This document shows, one piece after another, positions 1 to 6,500 of a stretch of 13,364 bases of DNA. The translations under genes were made by a program, and so were the position numbers. A model generated the notes under the pieces. It did not search any database. It saw only the letters and a list, made by a program, of their open reading frames with translations, and was not told the DNA's origin. The DNA is from Promethearchaeota archaeon (GTDB lineage Archaea > Asgardarchaeota > Lokiarchaeia > Sigynarchaeales > SOKP01). Numbering within the stretch: position 1 is the first letter of the stretch; every line of letters begins with the position of its first letter. Location of the stretch: the NCBI GenBank assembly GCA_004524515.1, contig SDNV01000077.1:1-13364 (forward strand), given 5' to 3'.

Positions 1-17
1 TAAGAGTGTGAAAATAT

Positions 18-560
18 TTGGTATATACTGCAAAAGAACTTAAAGATTATATGTTAAAATATCCTCCTATTCCAAATTACTATTCCGGAAATTGTTTTGG
101 ATGTGTAAATCCAGTAGGACTAAAACTTAAGTTTTGGATTCTTGACGGAATTGTATTTACAAGTTATATCATCCCTGAAAAATACAGTGGATTCCAAGGT
201 TTAGGACATGGGGGGATAATAGCAACTTTACTTGATGAAACTTCTGCATGGACAACATATGTAAATATAAAAAAATTTGGAGTAACCCAAAATTTTATGT
301 TAAATTATATTAAACCCGTATTTATTGATACTGAAATTATTGTAGAAGGTAAAATAGCATCGGATGAGAAAACTCACATTATTGTCCACGCTCATATAAA
401 GAACTTGAATGACCAGATTTTGGTAGAATCTAATAGTACTTGGAGTCTACCCGATCTAAAGACTCTTGCCAAGCTTTTTAATAAAGAACTAGAGGAATTA
501 GAGGAAATACATAATACTTTTTTCAATCCAATAAATAAATTTTTTGAGAAAAAAAAGTAA
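18..560 (+). CDS. PaaI-type hotdog-fold thioesterase
   Basis: This 180-residue protein looks like a PaaI/YdiI-group acyl-CoA thioesterase of the hotdog superfamily, which hydrolyses acyl-CoA thioesters in the cytoplasm. Visible signatures are an N-terminal NCFGC-x-NP-x-GLKL segment (residues 25-37), common in archaeal and actinobacterial members, the GHGG turn (63-66) and the LLDE motif (71-74), whose Asp/Glu acts in catalysis in this fold. The hotdog core runs to about residue 145, and a charged, helical tail of about 35 residues (LEELEEI, then a Lys-rich end) follows. The start is uncertain. TTG at 18 is the first possible codon after an in-frame TGA at 9-11; ATG at 51 is the alternative and would also leave the domain intact. 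No Shine-Dalgarno is visible for either. Family is confident; substrate cannot be told. Confidence 0.85.
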   Translation: MVYTAKELKDYMLKYPPIPNYYSGNCFGCVNPVGLKLKFWILDGIVFTSYIIPEKYSGFQGLGHGGIIATLLDETSAWTTYVNIKKFGVTQNFMLNYIKPVFIDTEIIVEGKIASDEKTHIIVHAHIKNLNDQILVESNSTWSLPDLKTLAKLFNKELEELEEIHNTFFNPINKFFEKKK

Positions 561-597
561 ATAATACTAATTTATTTATTCTTTTATTGGATTATAG

Positions 598-620
598 AAT
601 TAGATCTTGCTCATCTAATT
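598..620. repeat. Perfect 8-bp inverted repeat (hairpin) downstream of the thioesterase gene
   Basis: AATTAGAT (598-605) and ATCTAATT (613-620) are exact reverse complements around a 7-base loop. The hairpin lies 38 bases after the thioesterase stop and has no long T run behind it, so it is not a textbook terminator. It could protect a 3' end or be chance in AT-rich DNA. Confidence 0.4.
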
Positions 621-659
621 AATATAATCTTATAAGAAGTATTATTTACTAATATTCTT

Positions 660-693
660 TTCTGTCTGAATTTAAAAATTATTTTAAACAGAA
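660..693. repeat. Interrupted inverted repeat in the ferredoxin upstream region
   Basis: TTCTG (660-664) pairs with CAGAA (689-693), and TTTAAAA (671-677) pairs with TTTTAAA (682-688). This makes a stem with a 4-base loop and a 6-base bulge on the left side. It lies about 125 bases upstream of the ferredoxin. The rest of 561-818 is AT-rich with no gene I can support. Confidence 0.3.
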
Positions 694-788
694 TATAATA
701 TATCTTGATGAGGAAGAGTTGAATATAAAACAAATTTATTATACCTAAGTATTATAACAAGAACTTTTTAATAAGTGGCTTTACATTT

Positions 789-796
789 ATTTAATA
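789..796 (+). promoter_or_regulatory. TATA box of the ferredoxin gene
   Basis: TTTAATAA is centred about 26 bases upstream of the ATT codon at 819. That is the archaeal TATA-to-transcription-start distance, so the transcript would begin at or next to the start codon (leaderless). This supports the non-standard start proposed for the ferredoxin. Confidence 0.5.
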
Positions 797-818
797 ATTA
801 TAGAATTAAGTGATTTAA

Positions 819-1037
819 ATTTCAAGTTTAAAAAAATGGGAACAGGATGAACATTGGGTTGAAATTGATTTAGACCTATGTGTTGGTGCTGCTGAATGTG
901 TAGAAGTTTGTCCTGTTGATGTGTATTCTCTAATTGATGGAAAAGTTTCAGCAGATAATATTGGGGAATGCATAGAGTGTATGGCATGCCTTGATGCTTG
1001 TCCTACTTATGCAATTTTAAATCATTCTGCATGGTAG
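819..1037 (+). CDS. Small ferredoxin, [3Fe-4S][4Fe-4S] type, probable ATT start
   Basis: A 72-residue bacterial-type two-cluster ferredoxin, a soluble low-potential electron carrier. The second motif is complete (C51-x2-C54-x2-C57-x3-C61-P). The first has Ala24 where the second Cys is expected (C21-x2-A-x2-C27-x3-C31-P), which predicts a [3Fe-4S] cluster there plus one normal [4Fe-4S] cluster. The frame is closed by TAA at 816-818, and no ATG, GTG or TTG occurs before the first cluster motif; the first in-frame ATG is inside the second motif. The only sensible start is ATT at 819, the codon right after the stop, giving the N-terminus (M)SSLKKWEQDEHW. A TATA box 26 bases upstream fits a leaderless AUU start. 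An indel near the A7 run at 830-836 is the alternative. A rubredoxin gene follows 115 bases later. Confidence 0.85.
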   Translation: MSSLKKWEQDEHWVEIDLDLCVGAAECVEVCPVDVYSLIDGKVSADNIGECIECMACLDACPTYAILNHSAW

Positions 1038-1064
1038 AGAACGTAATATAGAATCCTCTTTAGG

Positions 1065-1071
1065 TTTTTTT
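1065..1071 (+). terminator. T-run terminator after the ferredoxin
   Basis: A T7 tract begins 28 bases after the ferredoxin stop. Archaeal RNA polymerase terminates on T runs without needing a hairpin. It is followed at once by an inverted repeat (1072-1089). Confidence 0.4.
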
Positions 1072-1089
1072 AACTTATAAATATAAGTT
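1072..1089. repeat. Perfect inverted repeat between ferredoxin and rubredoxin
   Basis: AACTTATA and TATAAGTT (8-bp arms, 2-base spacer AA) form a compact near-palindrome, 63 bases upstream of the rubredoxin ATG. It could be an operator for rubredoxin or part of the ferredoxin 3' end. Self-complementary TATA sequences also arise by chance at this base composition. Confidence 0.35.
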
Positions 1090-1128
1090 TTAAGTAATTC
1101 TTTATCTTAATCTGAAATAATAAAAAAA

Positions 1129-1136
1129 TTATAAAA
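1129..1136 (+). promoter_or_regulatory. TATA box candidate of the rubredoxin gene
   Basis: TTATAAAA lies about 20 bases upstream of the rubredoxin ATG at 1153. This is a little closer than the optimal archaeal spacing but compatible with a leaderless or near-leaderless transcript. No Shine-Dalgarno precedes the ATG. Confidence 0.4.
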
Positions 1137-1152
1137 CATTAGTGAAATTTTA

Positions 1153-1293
1153 ATGGCAAAGTGGGAATGTCTTGTATGTGGTTGGATTTATGACGAGGAA
1201 GAACAGGGAATTAAATTTGAAGATCAACCCGATGATTATGTATGTCCGGTTTGTGGTGCTCCAAAAGATCAATTTGAAAAAATAGAAGAATAA
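1153..1293 (+). CDS. Rubredoxin, short-loop form
   Basis: A 46-residue rubredoxin, a one-iron Fe(Cys)4 electron carrier of the cytoplasm. The two iron knuckles are C6-x2-C9-G and C31-P-x-C34-G, and the family hallmarks YD (13-14) and the end [12 protein letters not shown] are present. Usual rubredoxins have 52-54 residues. Here the loop between the knuckles is about seven residues shorter, as in the 45-residue rubredoxin of Desulfovibrio desulfuricans. Tyr29 replaces the common Trp just before the second knuckle. In anaerobes rubredoxin feeds electrons to oxygen or superoxide detoxifying proteins; the adjacent ferredoxin and the convergent WrbA-like gene fit such a role, but that is inference. 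The start is the only ATG. Confidence 0.95.
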   Translation: MAKWECLVCGWIYDEEEQGIKFEDQPDDYVCPVCGAPKDQFEKIEE

Positions 1294-1317
1294 TAAAAAT
1301 AATCTAAATTCTAAGAG

Positions 1318-1323
1318 TTTTTT
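1318..1323 (+). terminator. T-run terminator after rubredoxin
   Basis: A T6 tract lies 24 bases after the rubredoxin stop, in the 59-base gap shared with the convergent WrbA-like gene. It is positioned to stop plus-strand transcription before it enters the minus-strand gene. Confidence 0.35.
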
Positions 1324-1352
1324 ACCTAATTTCTAATATATCTAAAGTTTTT

Positions 1353-1979
1353 TTAAATCATTAATTTTTTTGCTATCTCTGTTAGATGTTCACCTAAATG
1401 TCTAGCGAGAGTTAATTCATTTTCCGATGGCATTCGTTTTCCTTGGGGTCCGACAATCGTAGTAGGTCCATAAGGAGTTCCGCCAGTTATTTCGTCAACC
1501 CGCATCTGTTCCTGAAATTTATAAGGTAAACCTACAAATATCGTTCCATGATGTAAAAGCGTTAATAATGTTGATATTATGGTGGTTTCTTGACCTCCAT
1601 GTTGAGTCCCTGAGCTCGTAAAGACAGCAGCAGGTTTTCCTACTAGAGTTCCTGCAATCCAATCATCACCCGTTTGATCCCAAAAATTACGCATTTGAGC
1701 TGTCATATTTCCATATCTTGTGGGTGTACCAACGATGATTCCATCTATATCTCTAAGATCCTTTCTAGGATCTGCGATGGGAATCTCTTTCATAAGCTCT
1801 TTCGCTTTCTTAACATCTTCATCCCAGTATTCCTTAGGTAATAATTCCTCAACTTGTTTAACTATAGGTTTTCCACCCGCTTTTTTTATTCCTTGTGCAA
1901 TTGCTTGTGCCATCTTAAAGTTATGCCCATACATTGAATAAAAAAGAATTAAAATCTTGGGCTCTCTTTCATTTATCAT
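1353..1979 (-). CDS. wrbA: WrbA-like NAD(P)H:quinone oxidoreductase (flavodoxin fold)
   Basis: A 208-residue FMN flavoprotein of the WrbA family, which reduces quinones by two electrons and so avoids semiquinone radicals. The length is typical (about 200). In order: the FMN phosphate loop SMYGHN (15-20), the PTRYGNM segment (86-92) that packs on the flavin, WDQTG (100-104), TSSGTQHGGQETT (121-133) and GGTPYGPTTI (166-175), all diagnostic of WrbA. The start is ATG at 1979 and is fixed by a strong Shine-Dalgarno, GGAGGTGA, at 1996-1989. This differs from most neighbours, which lack one. In an archaeon the acceptor may be a menaquinone or another quinone-like compound. It converges with rubredoxin; the next minus-strand gene (GDPD) ends 223 bases upstream of its start, so it probably has its own promoter. 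Confidence 0.93.
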   Translation of the reverse strand: MINEREPKILILFYSMYGHNFKMAQAIAQGIKKAGGKPIVKQVEELLPKEYWDEDVKKAKELMKEIPIADPRKDLRDIDGIIVGTPTRYGNMTAQMRNFWDQTGDDWIAGTLVGKPAAVFTSSGTQHGGQETTIISTLLTLLHHGTIFVGLPYKFQEQMRVDEITGGTPYGPTTIVGPQGKRMPSENELTLARHLGEHLTEIAKKLMI

Positions 1980-1988
1980 CTATATTTT

Positions 1989-1996
1989 TCACCTCC
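1989..1996 (-). promoter_or_regulatory. Strong Shine-Dalgarno of the WrbA-like gene
   Basis: On the minus strand this reads GGAGGTGA, complementary to the 16S rRNA 3' end, 9 bases before the ATG. It decides the start codon and shows that this gene has a leadered mRNA. Confidence 0.8.
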
Positions 1997-2202
1997 AAAA
2001 TAAGAATTTATCAAATAAATAATACATAAAGGACTTTACTATGAAAATTAGTAATAAATAATTAAGTCCAATTATTCTATTATTTAATAATATTAATATA
2101 AGTATAAAATTTTAATTTTAATAAATTATTAATCATTTTAAGTTATGATTTAACTTTTTAAATTAGTTGTGCCTTATGGATTTTTCTAATCAAGAATAAT
2201 TT

Positions 2203-2937
2203 TTATTTTTTTGAATTTATTAGCTCTTTAGCTTTAATAATGTCATCCGTAAGTATCCCGGTTACTTCCATATTTATTAGTTTTTTTAAAAATCGTTTTG
2301 TATTCACAGTCCAAGGAAAGACTCTTAGATTTTTTTTCTGTGCTAAATTTAAAAACTTTTTATTAACCAAAAAATAGAATGGATTTATTGCATAAAATTT
2401 ATCCTTACTTTTAGATAATATTAATCTTTTTTTAAATAACCAACTACTTATCCATCCAAATTTAGATGGTACAATTGCGCTCATTTTTAACTTTGGATAG
2501 TGGTTTTGTATTTTTAAGAGCTCATTGTGTTTGAATGATATTAAAATTGTTGAATCAACCACTCCTCCCTCTTTTAAGATTTTCACCACTTTCTCAATAA
2601 TACCCTTAATTTTAATTTCACACATATATTTTACTTTACCTTTAGTATGTTCAATTAATTCTTCTAAAGTAGGTATTCTTTCACCTTCTCCAGCATTTAG
2701 CTTTTTAATCTGGACTAAATTCATTCGGTTTATCCATTTCAGTTTATGGGTTGTTCGCAATGTACAATTATCATGAATTATAACGAGCTTGCCATCCGCA
2801 GAGCATCTAACATCAAATTCTATATAATCCGCTCCTAAGTCTATTGCGGCATTAAATGCTTTAAGAGTATTTTCAGGTGTTAATTTACTTGCTCCTCGAT
2901 GAGCAATAATTAAAATTTTTTTATTTTCACTCAACAC
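2203..2937 (-). CDS. Glycerophosphodiester phosphodiesterase (GDPD/UgpQ type)
   Basis: A 244-residue single-domain GDPD with a TIM-barrel fold, close to cytoplasmic UgpQ in length. It would cleave glycerophosphodiesters to sn-glycerol-phosphate and an alcohol in phospholipid turnover. The conserved set is present: H13-R14-G, PENT (21-24), E40 and D42 in IEFDV, the HD motif at H55-D56, and E107 in CEIK, giving the metal ligands and the two catalytic His. No signal peptide is seen, so it is intracellular. The start chosen is GTG at 2937, with GAGGG five bases upstream as a plausible Shine-Dalgarno; TTG one codon later is an alternative. In archaea, whose lipids are glycerol-1-phosphate ethers, the natural substrate is unclear. 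It is divergent from the AmrS gene, with 157 bases between their starts. Confidence 0.93.
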   Translation of the reverse strand: MLSENKKILIIAHRGASKLTPENTLKAFNAAIDLGADYIEFDVRCSADGKLVIIHDNCTLRTTHKLKWINRMNLVQIKKLNAGEGERIPTLEELIEHTKGKVKYMCEIKIKGIIEKVVKILKEGGVVDSTILISFKHNELLKIQNHYPKLKMSAIVPSKFGWISSWLFKKRLILSKSKDKFYAINPFYFLVNKKFLNLAQKKNLRVFPWTVNTKRFLKKLINMEVTGILTDDIIKAKELINSKK

Positions 2938-3094
2938 AACAACCCTCTTTGATCAATTATTGATATTTTTTAGATTTTTTTTAAATACATTCTGATATAA
3001 ATTTCTAGAAATTATAATTATTATTTTTTTAAACTAAATTTTCTTAAAAGAACATATCCTTTAATTCATAAAGAATTAATAAATTGATTCAAAT

Positions 3095-4180
3095 ATGAAA
3101 AAAATCGCCAGATTATGGGATAAACTTGAAAATAATAAAGTTAAGTGTCATGTATGTGCAAATGAATGTACCATAATTCAAGGTAAAGTAGGGATTTGTA
3201 GAACCAGAAAAAATTTTGATGGAAAATTGTATACTTTAATCTATGGTTCTATGATTTCTGAAGGTAGTATAGATCCAATCGAAAAAAAACCATTATTCAA
3301 TTTCTGGCCTGGAGCAATGTCTTATTCAATTGCTTCAATAGGATGCTCTTTTCGATGTCTAAATTGTCAAAATTGGTCGATTAGTCAAGCATGTCCATCG
3401 GATAATGGAAGAGAGGGAAAATACGATTTTGAAGATTTTCAAGATCGAGAGATTTCTTTAGTCGAAATGACCCCAGAAGAATTAGTTAAGAAAGTTGTAA
3501 AATCAGGTGTTAAAACATTAGCATATACTTATAATGAGCCTTTAATTTGGCATGAATGGATTTTAGATACTGCCGTTCTCCTTAAAAGGGAAGGCATAAA
3601 AACCATTTTAGTGACTAACGGATTTTCTACACCTCAAGCTTCAAAGGAGTTAATTGACATAGGAATTGATGCCGCCAATATTGATATAAAGGGAATGACT
3701 GATGATTTTTATAAAAAAATTTGTGGTGTAAAATCAGTAAACCCTGTGTTAAATACAGCAATAAAATTCAAGAAAAACGGGATACATGTTGAGATTACAA
3801 ATTTAATAATTCCAGATATGAATGATGATATAGAAGATCTCAGAAATCTATGTAGATGGGTAAGAGATAATTTAGGGAAGGATACTCCCCTTCATTTCTC
3901 TGCATACCATCCAGATTTTAAAATACCTTCTCGAAAAAATACCCCTAATGAAACATTAGATTTTGCCTATCAGATTGCTAAAGATGAGGGATTATATTAT
4001 CCATATATTGGTAATATCTTACATACTGAAGGGAGTAATACCTATTGTCCAAATTGCCATCATTTAATCATTGGTAGATTAGGATTTAATCTTTCGAAGT
4101 TAGATATTACTAAAGATAAAAGGTGTCCTAATTGCGATTATAATTTAAATCAAGATATTATTGGTACAATAAACAAGTAA
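3095..4180 (+). CDS. amrS: AmrS-type radical SAM enzyme (AmmeMemoRadiSam family, PflA-related)
   Basis: A 361-residue radical SAM protein matching the AmmeMemoRadiSam system radical SAM family, related to pyruvate formate-lyase activases. An N-terminal Cys cluster comes first (C18-x2-C21-x3-C25-x9-C35), then the SAM/[4Fe-4S] motif C84-x3-C88-x2-C91, YTYNEP (144-149), and a C-terminal zinc-ribbon-like pair CPNC (318-321) and CPNC (344-347). Length and order are those of full members. The biochemical role of the family is poorly defined. Usual partners, an AMMECR1-domain protein (AmrA) and a Memo-family protein (AmrB), are absent from this window. No glycyl-radical enzyme is present either. The start is ATG; the nearest TATA-like sequence (ATAAAGA, about 3068-3074) is about 25 bases upstream, hence probably leaderless. 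The CCG Fe-S protein follows after 31 bases and may be co-transcribed. Confidence 0.92.
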   Translation: MKKIARLWDKLENNKVKCHVCANECTIIQGKVGICRTRKNFDGKLYTLIYGSMISEGSIDPIEKKPLFNFWPGAMSYSIASIGCSFRCLNCQNWSISQACPSDNGREGKYDFEDFQDREISLVEMTPEELVKKVVKSGVKTLAYTYNEPLIWHEWILDTAVLLKREGIKTILVTNGFSTPQASKELIDIGIDAANIDIKGMTDDFYKKICGVKSVNPVLNTAIKFKKNGIHVEITNLIIPDMNDDIEDLRNLCRWVRDNLGKDTPLHFSAYHPDFKIPSRKNTPNETLDFAYQIAKDEGLYYPYIGNILHTEGSNTYCPNCHHLIIGRLGFNLSKLDITKDKRCPNCDYNLNQDIIGTINK

Positions 4181-4211
4181 GAAAATTAAGGATTATATTG
4201 ATAATGTATAA

Positions 4212-5216
4212 ATGGTGTTTCATTTGAATAAAAAGATAAAATATCCAGAAGATAGAAAGGATTATCCGACAGAGGAAGTAGATCCTGATAATTTTTATAG
4301 CGACGAAGAAGTCATAAAATTGATAAAAGATATTAATAGACTAAAATTCAAGCAAGATGATTATTACAAAGTTTATAATTGCGTGGATTGTGGATTGTGT
4401 GACACTGAAATGGAAAGAATACAATTAAAAGAAGAATTCATTAAGCAAGGATTTAGATGTGAAGGCTTGGATGACATGAAAAAGTGCTTTGAAAAATTTA
4501 GGACTCCTTATCCTACGAATAAGATGCGAATAAAGGCCCCTGAAGGGATTTCACAAAATTCAGATACTTTAGTATTTATGGGATGTCTTTCCACCATTCG
4601 AATCCCCAATTATACTGAACATGCTCTTCAATACTTACTCAAAAATAAAATTGATTTTACTATTTTAGATGAGGAAATTTGTTGTGGGTGGCCCTGGTTT
4701 GTCTCAGGTTCTCCTAGTGAATATGAATCTGCTAAAAAAGAAAATATTGAAATTTTTAAAAATTATACAGAAATCATCTGTTTATGTCCCGCTTGCTACT
4801 ATCTGTATCGAACAGAATATAAAAAGGAAATGGGGAATAATATTGATATTAAGTATATAGCCGATTTTTTAAAACCCACTAATGAAAAAAAATCGGGAAC
4901 TGTCGGTTTTCAGCATTTATGCCAAGTAATTAATAGAGGGAGGGAAGATATGCATCATATGGTTACGAATATTTTTAAAAAAAGCGGCTATTCTGTTGTT
5001 GATATACCACACTGGTGCTGTGGTGGTGGAATAGGTTACATGCATAGAACTGATGTTATTGACGCAATTGCCAACAAACGAATGAAAGATTTTGATAGAA
5101 ATGACCTTGATTACGTAACCACTTACTGCGTAAGTTGTTGGTGGATCCTTTCGAGATTTGGTAAAAAAAACAAGATTCATCCGGAAATTAAAGATATTTT
5201 TGAATTACTATCTTAA
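4212..5216 (+). CDS. HdrB/HdrD-like Fe-S oxidoreductase with two CCG domains
   Basis: A 334-residue protein built like the catalytic subunit of heterodisulfide reductases and related (Fe-S)-binding oxidoreductases (GlpC, LutA, HdrD). The N-terminal part has C57-x2-C60-x2-C63, with C83 or C92 as possible further ligand for one [4Fe-4S] cluster; the second N-terminal cluster of HdrD-type proteins is missing. Two CCG repeats follow: C125-x31-CCG (157-159)-x33-C192-x2-C195, and C237-x31-CCG (269-271)-x35-C306-x2-C309. In HdrB these repeats hold two noncubane [4Fe-4S] clusters that reduce a disulfide. No membrane segment is seen. The 31-base gap after amrS suggests one transcript. The electron donor and substrate are unknown; the ferredoxin in this window is a possible donor by inference only. 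Confidence 0.88.
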   Translation: MVFHLNKKIKYPEDRKDYPTEEVDPDNFYSDEEVIKLIKDINRLKFKQDDYYKVYNCVDCGLCDTEMERIQLKEEFIKQGFRCEGLDDMKKCFEKFRTPYPTNKMRIKAPEGISQNSDTLVFMGCLSTIRIPNYTEHALQYLLKNKIDFTILDEEICCGWPWFVSGSPSEYESAKKENIEIFKNYTEIICLCPACYYLYRTEYKKEMGNNIDIKYIADFLKPTNEKKSGTVGFQHLCQVINRGREDMHHMVTNIFKKSGYSVVDIPHWCCGGGIGYMHRTDVIDAIANKRMKDFDRNDLDYVTTYCVSCWWILSRFGKKNKIHPEIKDIFELLS

Positions 5217-5231
5217 TAGCAATCTTAAATC

Positions 5232-5237
5232 TTTTTT
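5232..5237 (+). terminator. T-run terminator after the CCG protein
   Basis: A T6 tract 16 bases after the stop is followed by A8 and T4, so the region can also fold back on itself. It is a plausible end of the amrS-CCG transcript. Confidence 0.4.
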
Positions 5238-5256
5238 AAAAAAAATTTTAGGGTAA

Positions 5257-5373
5257 TTAAAATATGATTTAGAAAAGTATAGACAAATTTTAAATCATAC
5301 TTTTGCTGAATTAACAGATTTTATACCCGATTTATATAATTTAAAGAATTTGGTAAATTTGACTTTAAATTAA
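5257..5373 (+). pseudogene. Protein-like fragment without a start codon
   Basis: An open stretch of 38 codons after TAA (5254-5256) and ending at TAA (5371-5373). It reads LKYDLEKYRQILNHTF and continues with ELTDFIPDLYNLKNLV. The mix of residues looks more protein-like than the poly-Lys/Ile/Asn typical of AT-rich junk. There is no ATG, GTG or TTG near its beginning and no Shine-Dalgarno. I do not recognise it. It may be the end of a gene lost by decay. Confidence 0.3.
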
Positions 5374-5418
5374 AAAAGAGATAAGAGAATTTTTAATCTT
5401 TTATGAGCTAAGAATTAA

Positions 5419-5439
5419 AATATACAAATTTGGTATATT
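5419..5439. repeat. 7-bp inverted repeat upstream of the small ORF at 5478
   Basis: AATATAC (5419-5425) and GTATATT (5433-5439) are exact reverse complements with a 7-base spacer. They lie directly upstream of a TATA-like TATAAAA (5454-5460), a usual position for an operator or upstream promoter element. Confidence 0.35.
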
Positions 5440-5453
5440 ATAATGTAATTGAG

Positions 5454-5460
5454 TATAAAA
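5454..5460 (+). promoter_or_regulatory. TATA box candidate of the small broken ORF
   Basis: TATAAAA is centred about 22-27 bases upstream of ATG (5479) and ATA (5484). This is the right distance for a transcript starting at that point, and suggests that a gene begins there. Confidence 0.4.
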
Positions 5461-5478
5461 ACAATTTAATGTGGTGAG

Positions 5479-5624
5479 ATGAAATAAAGAAAAAAAATCC
5501 ATGGAAAGAGGTTCTAAATGATAAATTTATAAGTGAGGAATTTCGACTTTATCAAAACTGCTGTTACTTTCATGATATTGAAGAATTAAAGGGTTTTGAA
5601 GATATAGATGACGATTTTTATTAA
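5479..5624 (+). pseudogene. Small unknown ORF of about 46 residues, broken at its start
   Basis: The open frame 5478-5624 encodes about 46-48 residues including KKNPWKEVLNDKFISEEF, then a CCYFHD segment and an acidic end. It looks like a real soluble small protein, but I do not recognise it. It has no normal start. ATG at 5479 is in a different frame and meets TAA after two codons (ATG AAA TAA); one extra A there would give an uninterrupted MKIKKKNPWKE start. The other option is initiation at ATA (5484), with GGTGA (5473-5477) six bases upstream as a Shine-Dalgarno. A TATA-like box and an inverted repeat sit upstream. A recent one-base loss or a sequencing error is the simplest reading. The SDR gene begins 24 bases after its stop. 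Confidence 0.4.
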
Positions 5625-5648
5625 AAAATTTCTGTCAAATTAAATACA

Positions 5649-6500
5649 ATGCGAGGGCTAAATTTGAAAGAAAAATTAATTTTAATTACGGGATCTACAA
5701 GTGGAATTGGAAAAGCTACTGCTATAAAACTTTCGAAACTTGGAGCACATGTAATAATTCATGGAAGGAATGAAATTAAAACTAGAAAAACAATAGAATT
5801 AATAAAAAATGAAATAAGTCCCGCTAAAATTGATGGGGTTTATGCGGATTTAAGATCACAAGAGCAAATCAAAGAAATGGTTGAAAAATTGTATGTAAAA
5901 TTTGATCAATTAGATGTGCTTATAAATAATGCAGGGGTCATCAGGGAAAAAAGGACTTTAACCGAAGAAGGGTTAGAAGAAACGTTTGCGGTGAATTATA
6001 TTGCTCCTTTTCTATTAACTAATCTTTTAATTGATTTATTAAAAAAAAGTAAAGCAGGTAGAATTGTTAATGTAGCATCTCAAGTACATTCAAATCACCT
6101 CGATTTTAATGACTTACAATATGAGAAAGGATATAGTGGTGTTAAGGCGTACGCCCGTTCAAAAACTTGTCTTATTATGTTCACATACCTACTTGCAGAA
6201 AAATTGAAAAAAACAAATATAACTGTGAATTGTCTTCATCCAGGCATAATTAATACTAAATTATTAGAAGCTTCAATGGGCGCCCCAGTTGGTGCTCCTG
6301 TATCTATAGGAGCAGAAAACCTGATTTATGTTGCTACAAATCAAAAATTAAAAAATGTAAGTGGAAAATATTTTAATAACAAAAAACAAGAATTTTCAAA
6401 AGAATTAACATATGATAAAGAGATTCAAAAGAAGTTATGGAAAAAGACAGGAAAGATTTTAAGTACTAATTTTGAAATTGTTAATTATTATTTAGCTTGA
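5649..6500 (+). CDS. Short-chain dehydrogenase/reductase (retinol-dehydrogenase-like)
   Basis: A 283-residue classical SDR with a Rossmann fold, an NAD(P)-dependent alcohol/ketone oxidoreductase. Visible in order: cofactor loop TGSTSGIG (14-21), HGR (38-40) after the second strand, where Arg40 suggests NADP(H) preference, AD (66-67), NNAG (93-96), catalytic Ser144, and the Y168-x3-K172 pair, then HPG (197-199). The overall look resembles the RDH11-14/WWOX-like branch (ITGSTSGIGKATA, NNAGV). The C-terminal 35 residues are Lys-rich and variable. The start is ATG at 5649, with an ATTAAAA-type box about 27 bases upstream and no Shine-Dalgarno, so the transcript is probably leaderless. Substrate cannot be predicted. 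There is no functional link to TFB downstream. Confidence 0.92.
   Translation: MRGLNLKEKLILITGSTSGIGKATAIKLSKLGAHVIIHGRNEIKTRKTIELIKNEISPAKIDGVYADLRSQEQIKEMVEKLYVKFDQLDVLINNAGVIREKRTLTEEGLEETFAVNYIAPFLLTNLLIDLLKKSKAGRIVNVASQVHSNHLDFNDLQYEKGYSGVKAYARSKTCLIMFTYLLAEKLKKTNITVNCLHPGIINTKLLEASMGAPVGAPVSIGAENLIYVATNQKLKNVSGKYFNNKKQEFSKELTYDKEIQKKLWKKTGKILSTNFEIVNYYLA

Noticed and set aside
787..987. Minus-strand open frame of 66 codons
   Set aside because: It lies opposite the ferredoxin, whose Cys motifs are unmistakable; the minus-strand product is Gln/His/Leu-rich and has no family features.
1720..1941. Plus-strand open frame inside the WrbA gene
   Set aside because: Antisense shadow of a well conserved WrbA coding region.
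2525..2776. Plus-strand open frame inside the GDPD gene
   Set aside because: Antisense shadow; the minus strand carries the conserved catalytic residues.
4669..5180. Overlapping open frames on both strands inside the CCG protein gene
   Set aside because: Both CCG domains are continuous in the main frame, so these are shadows.
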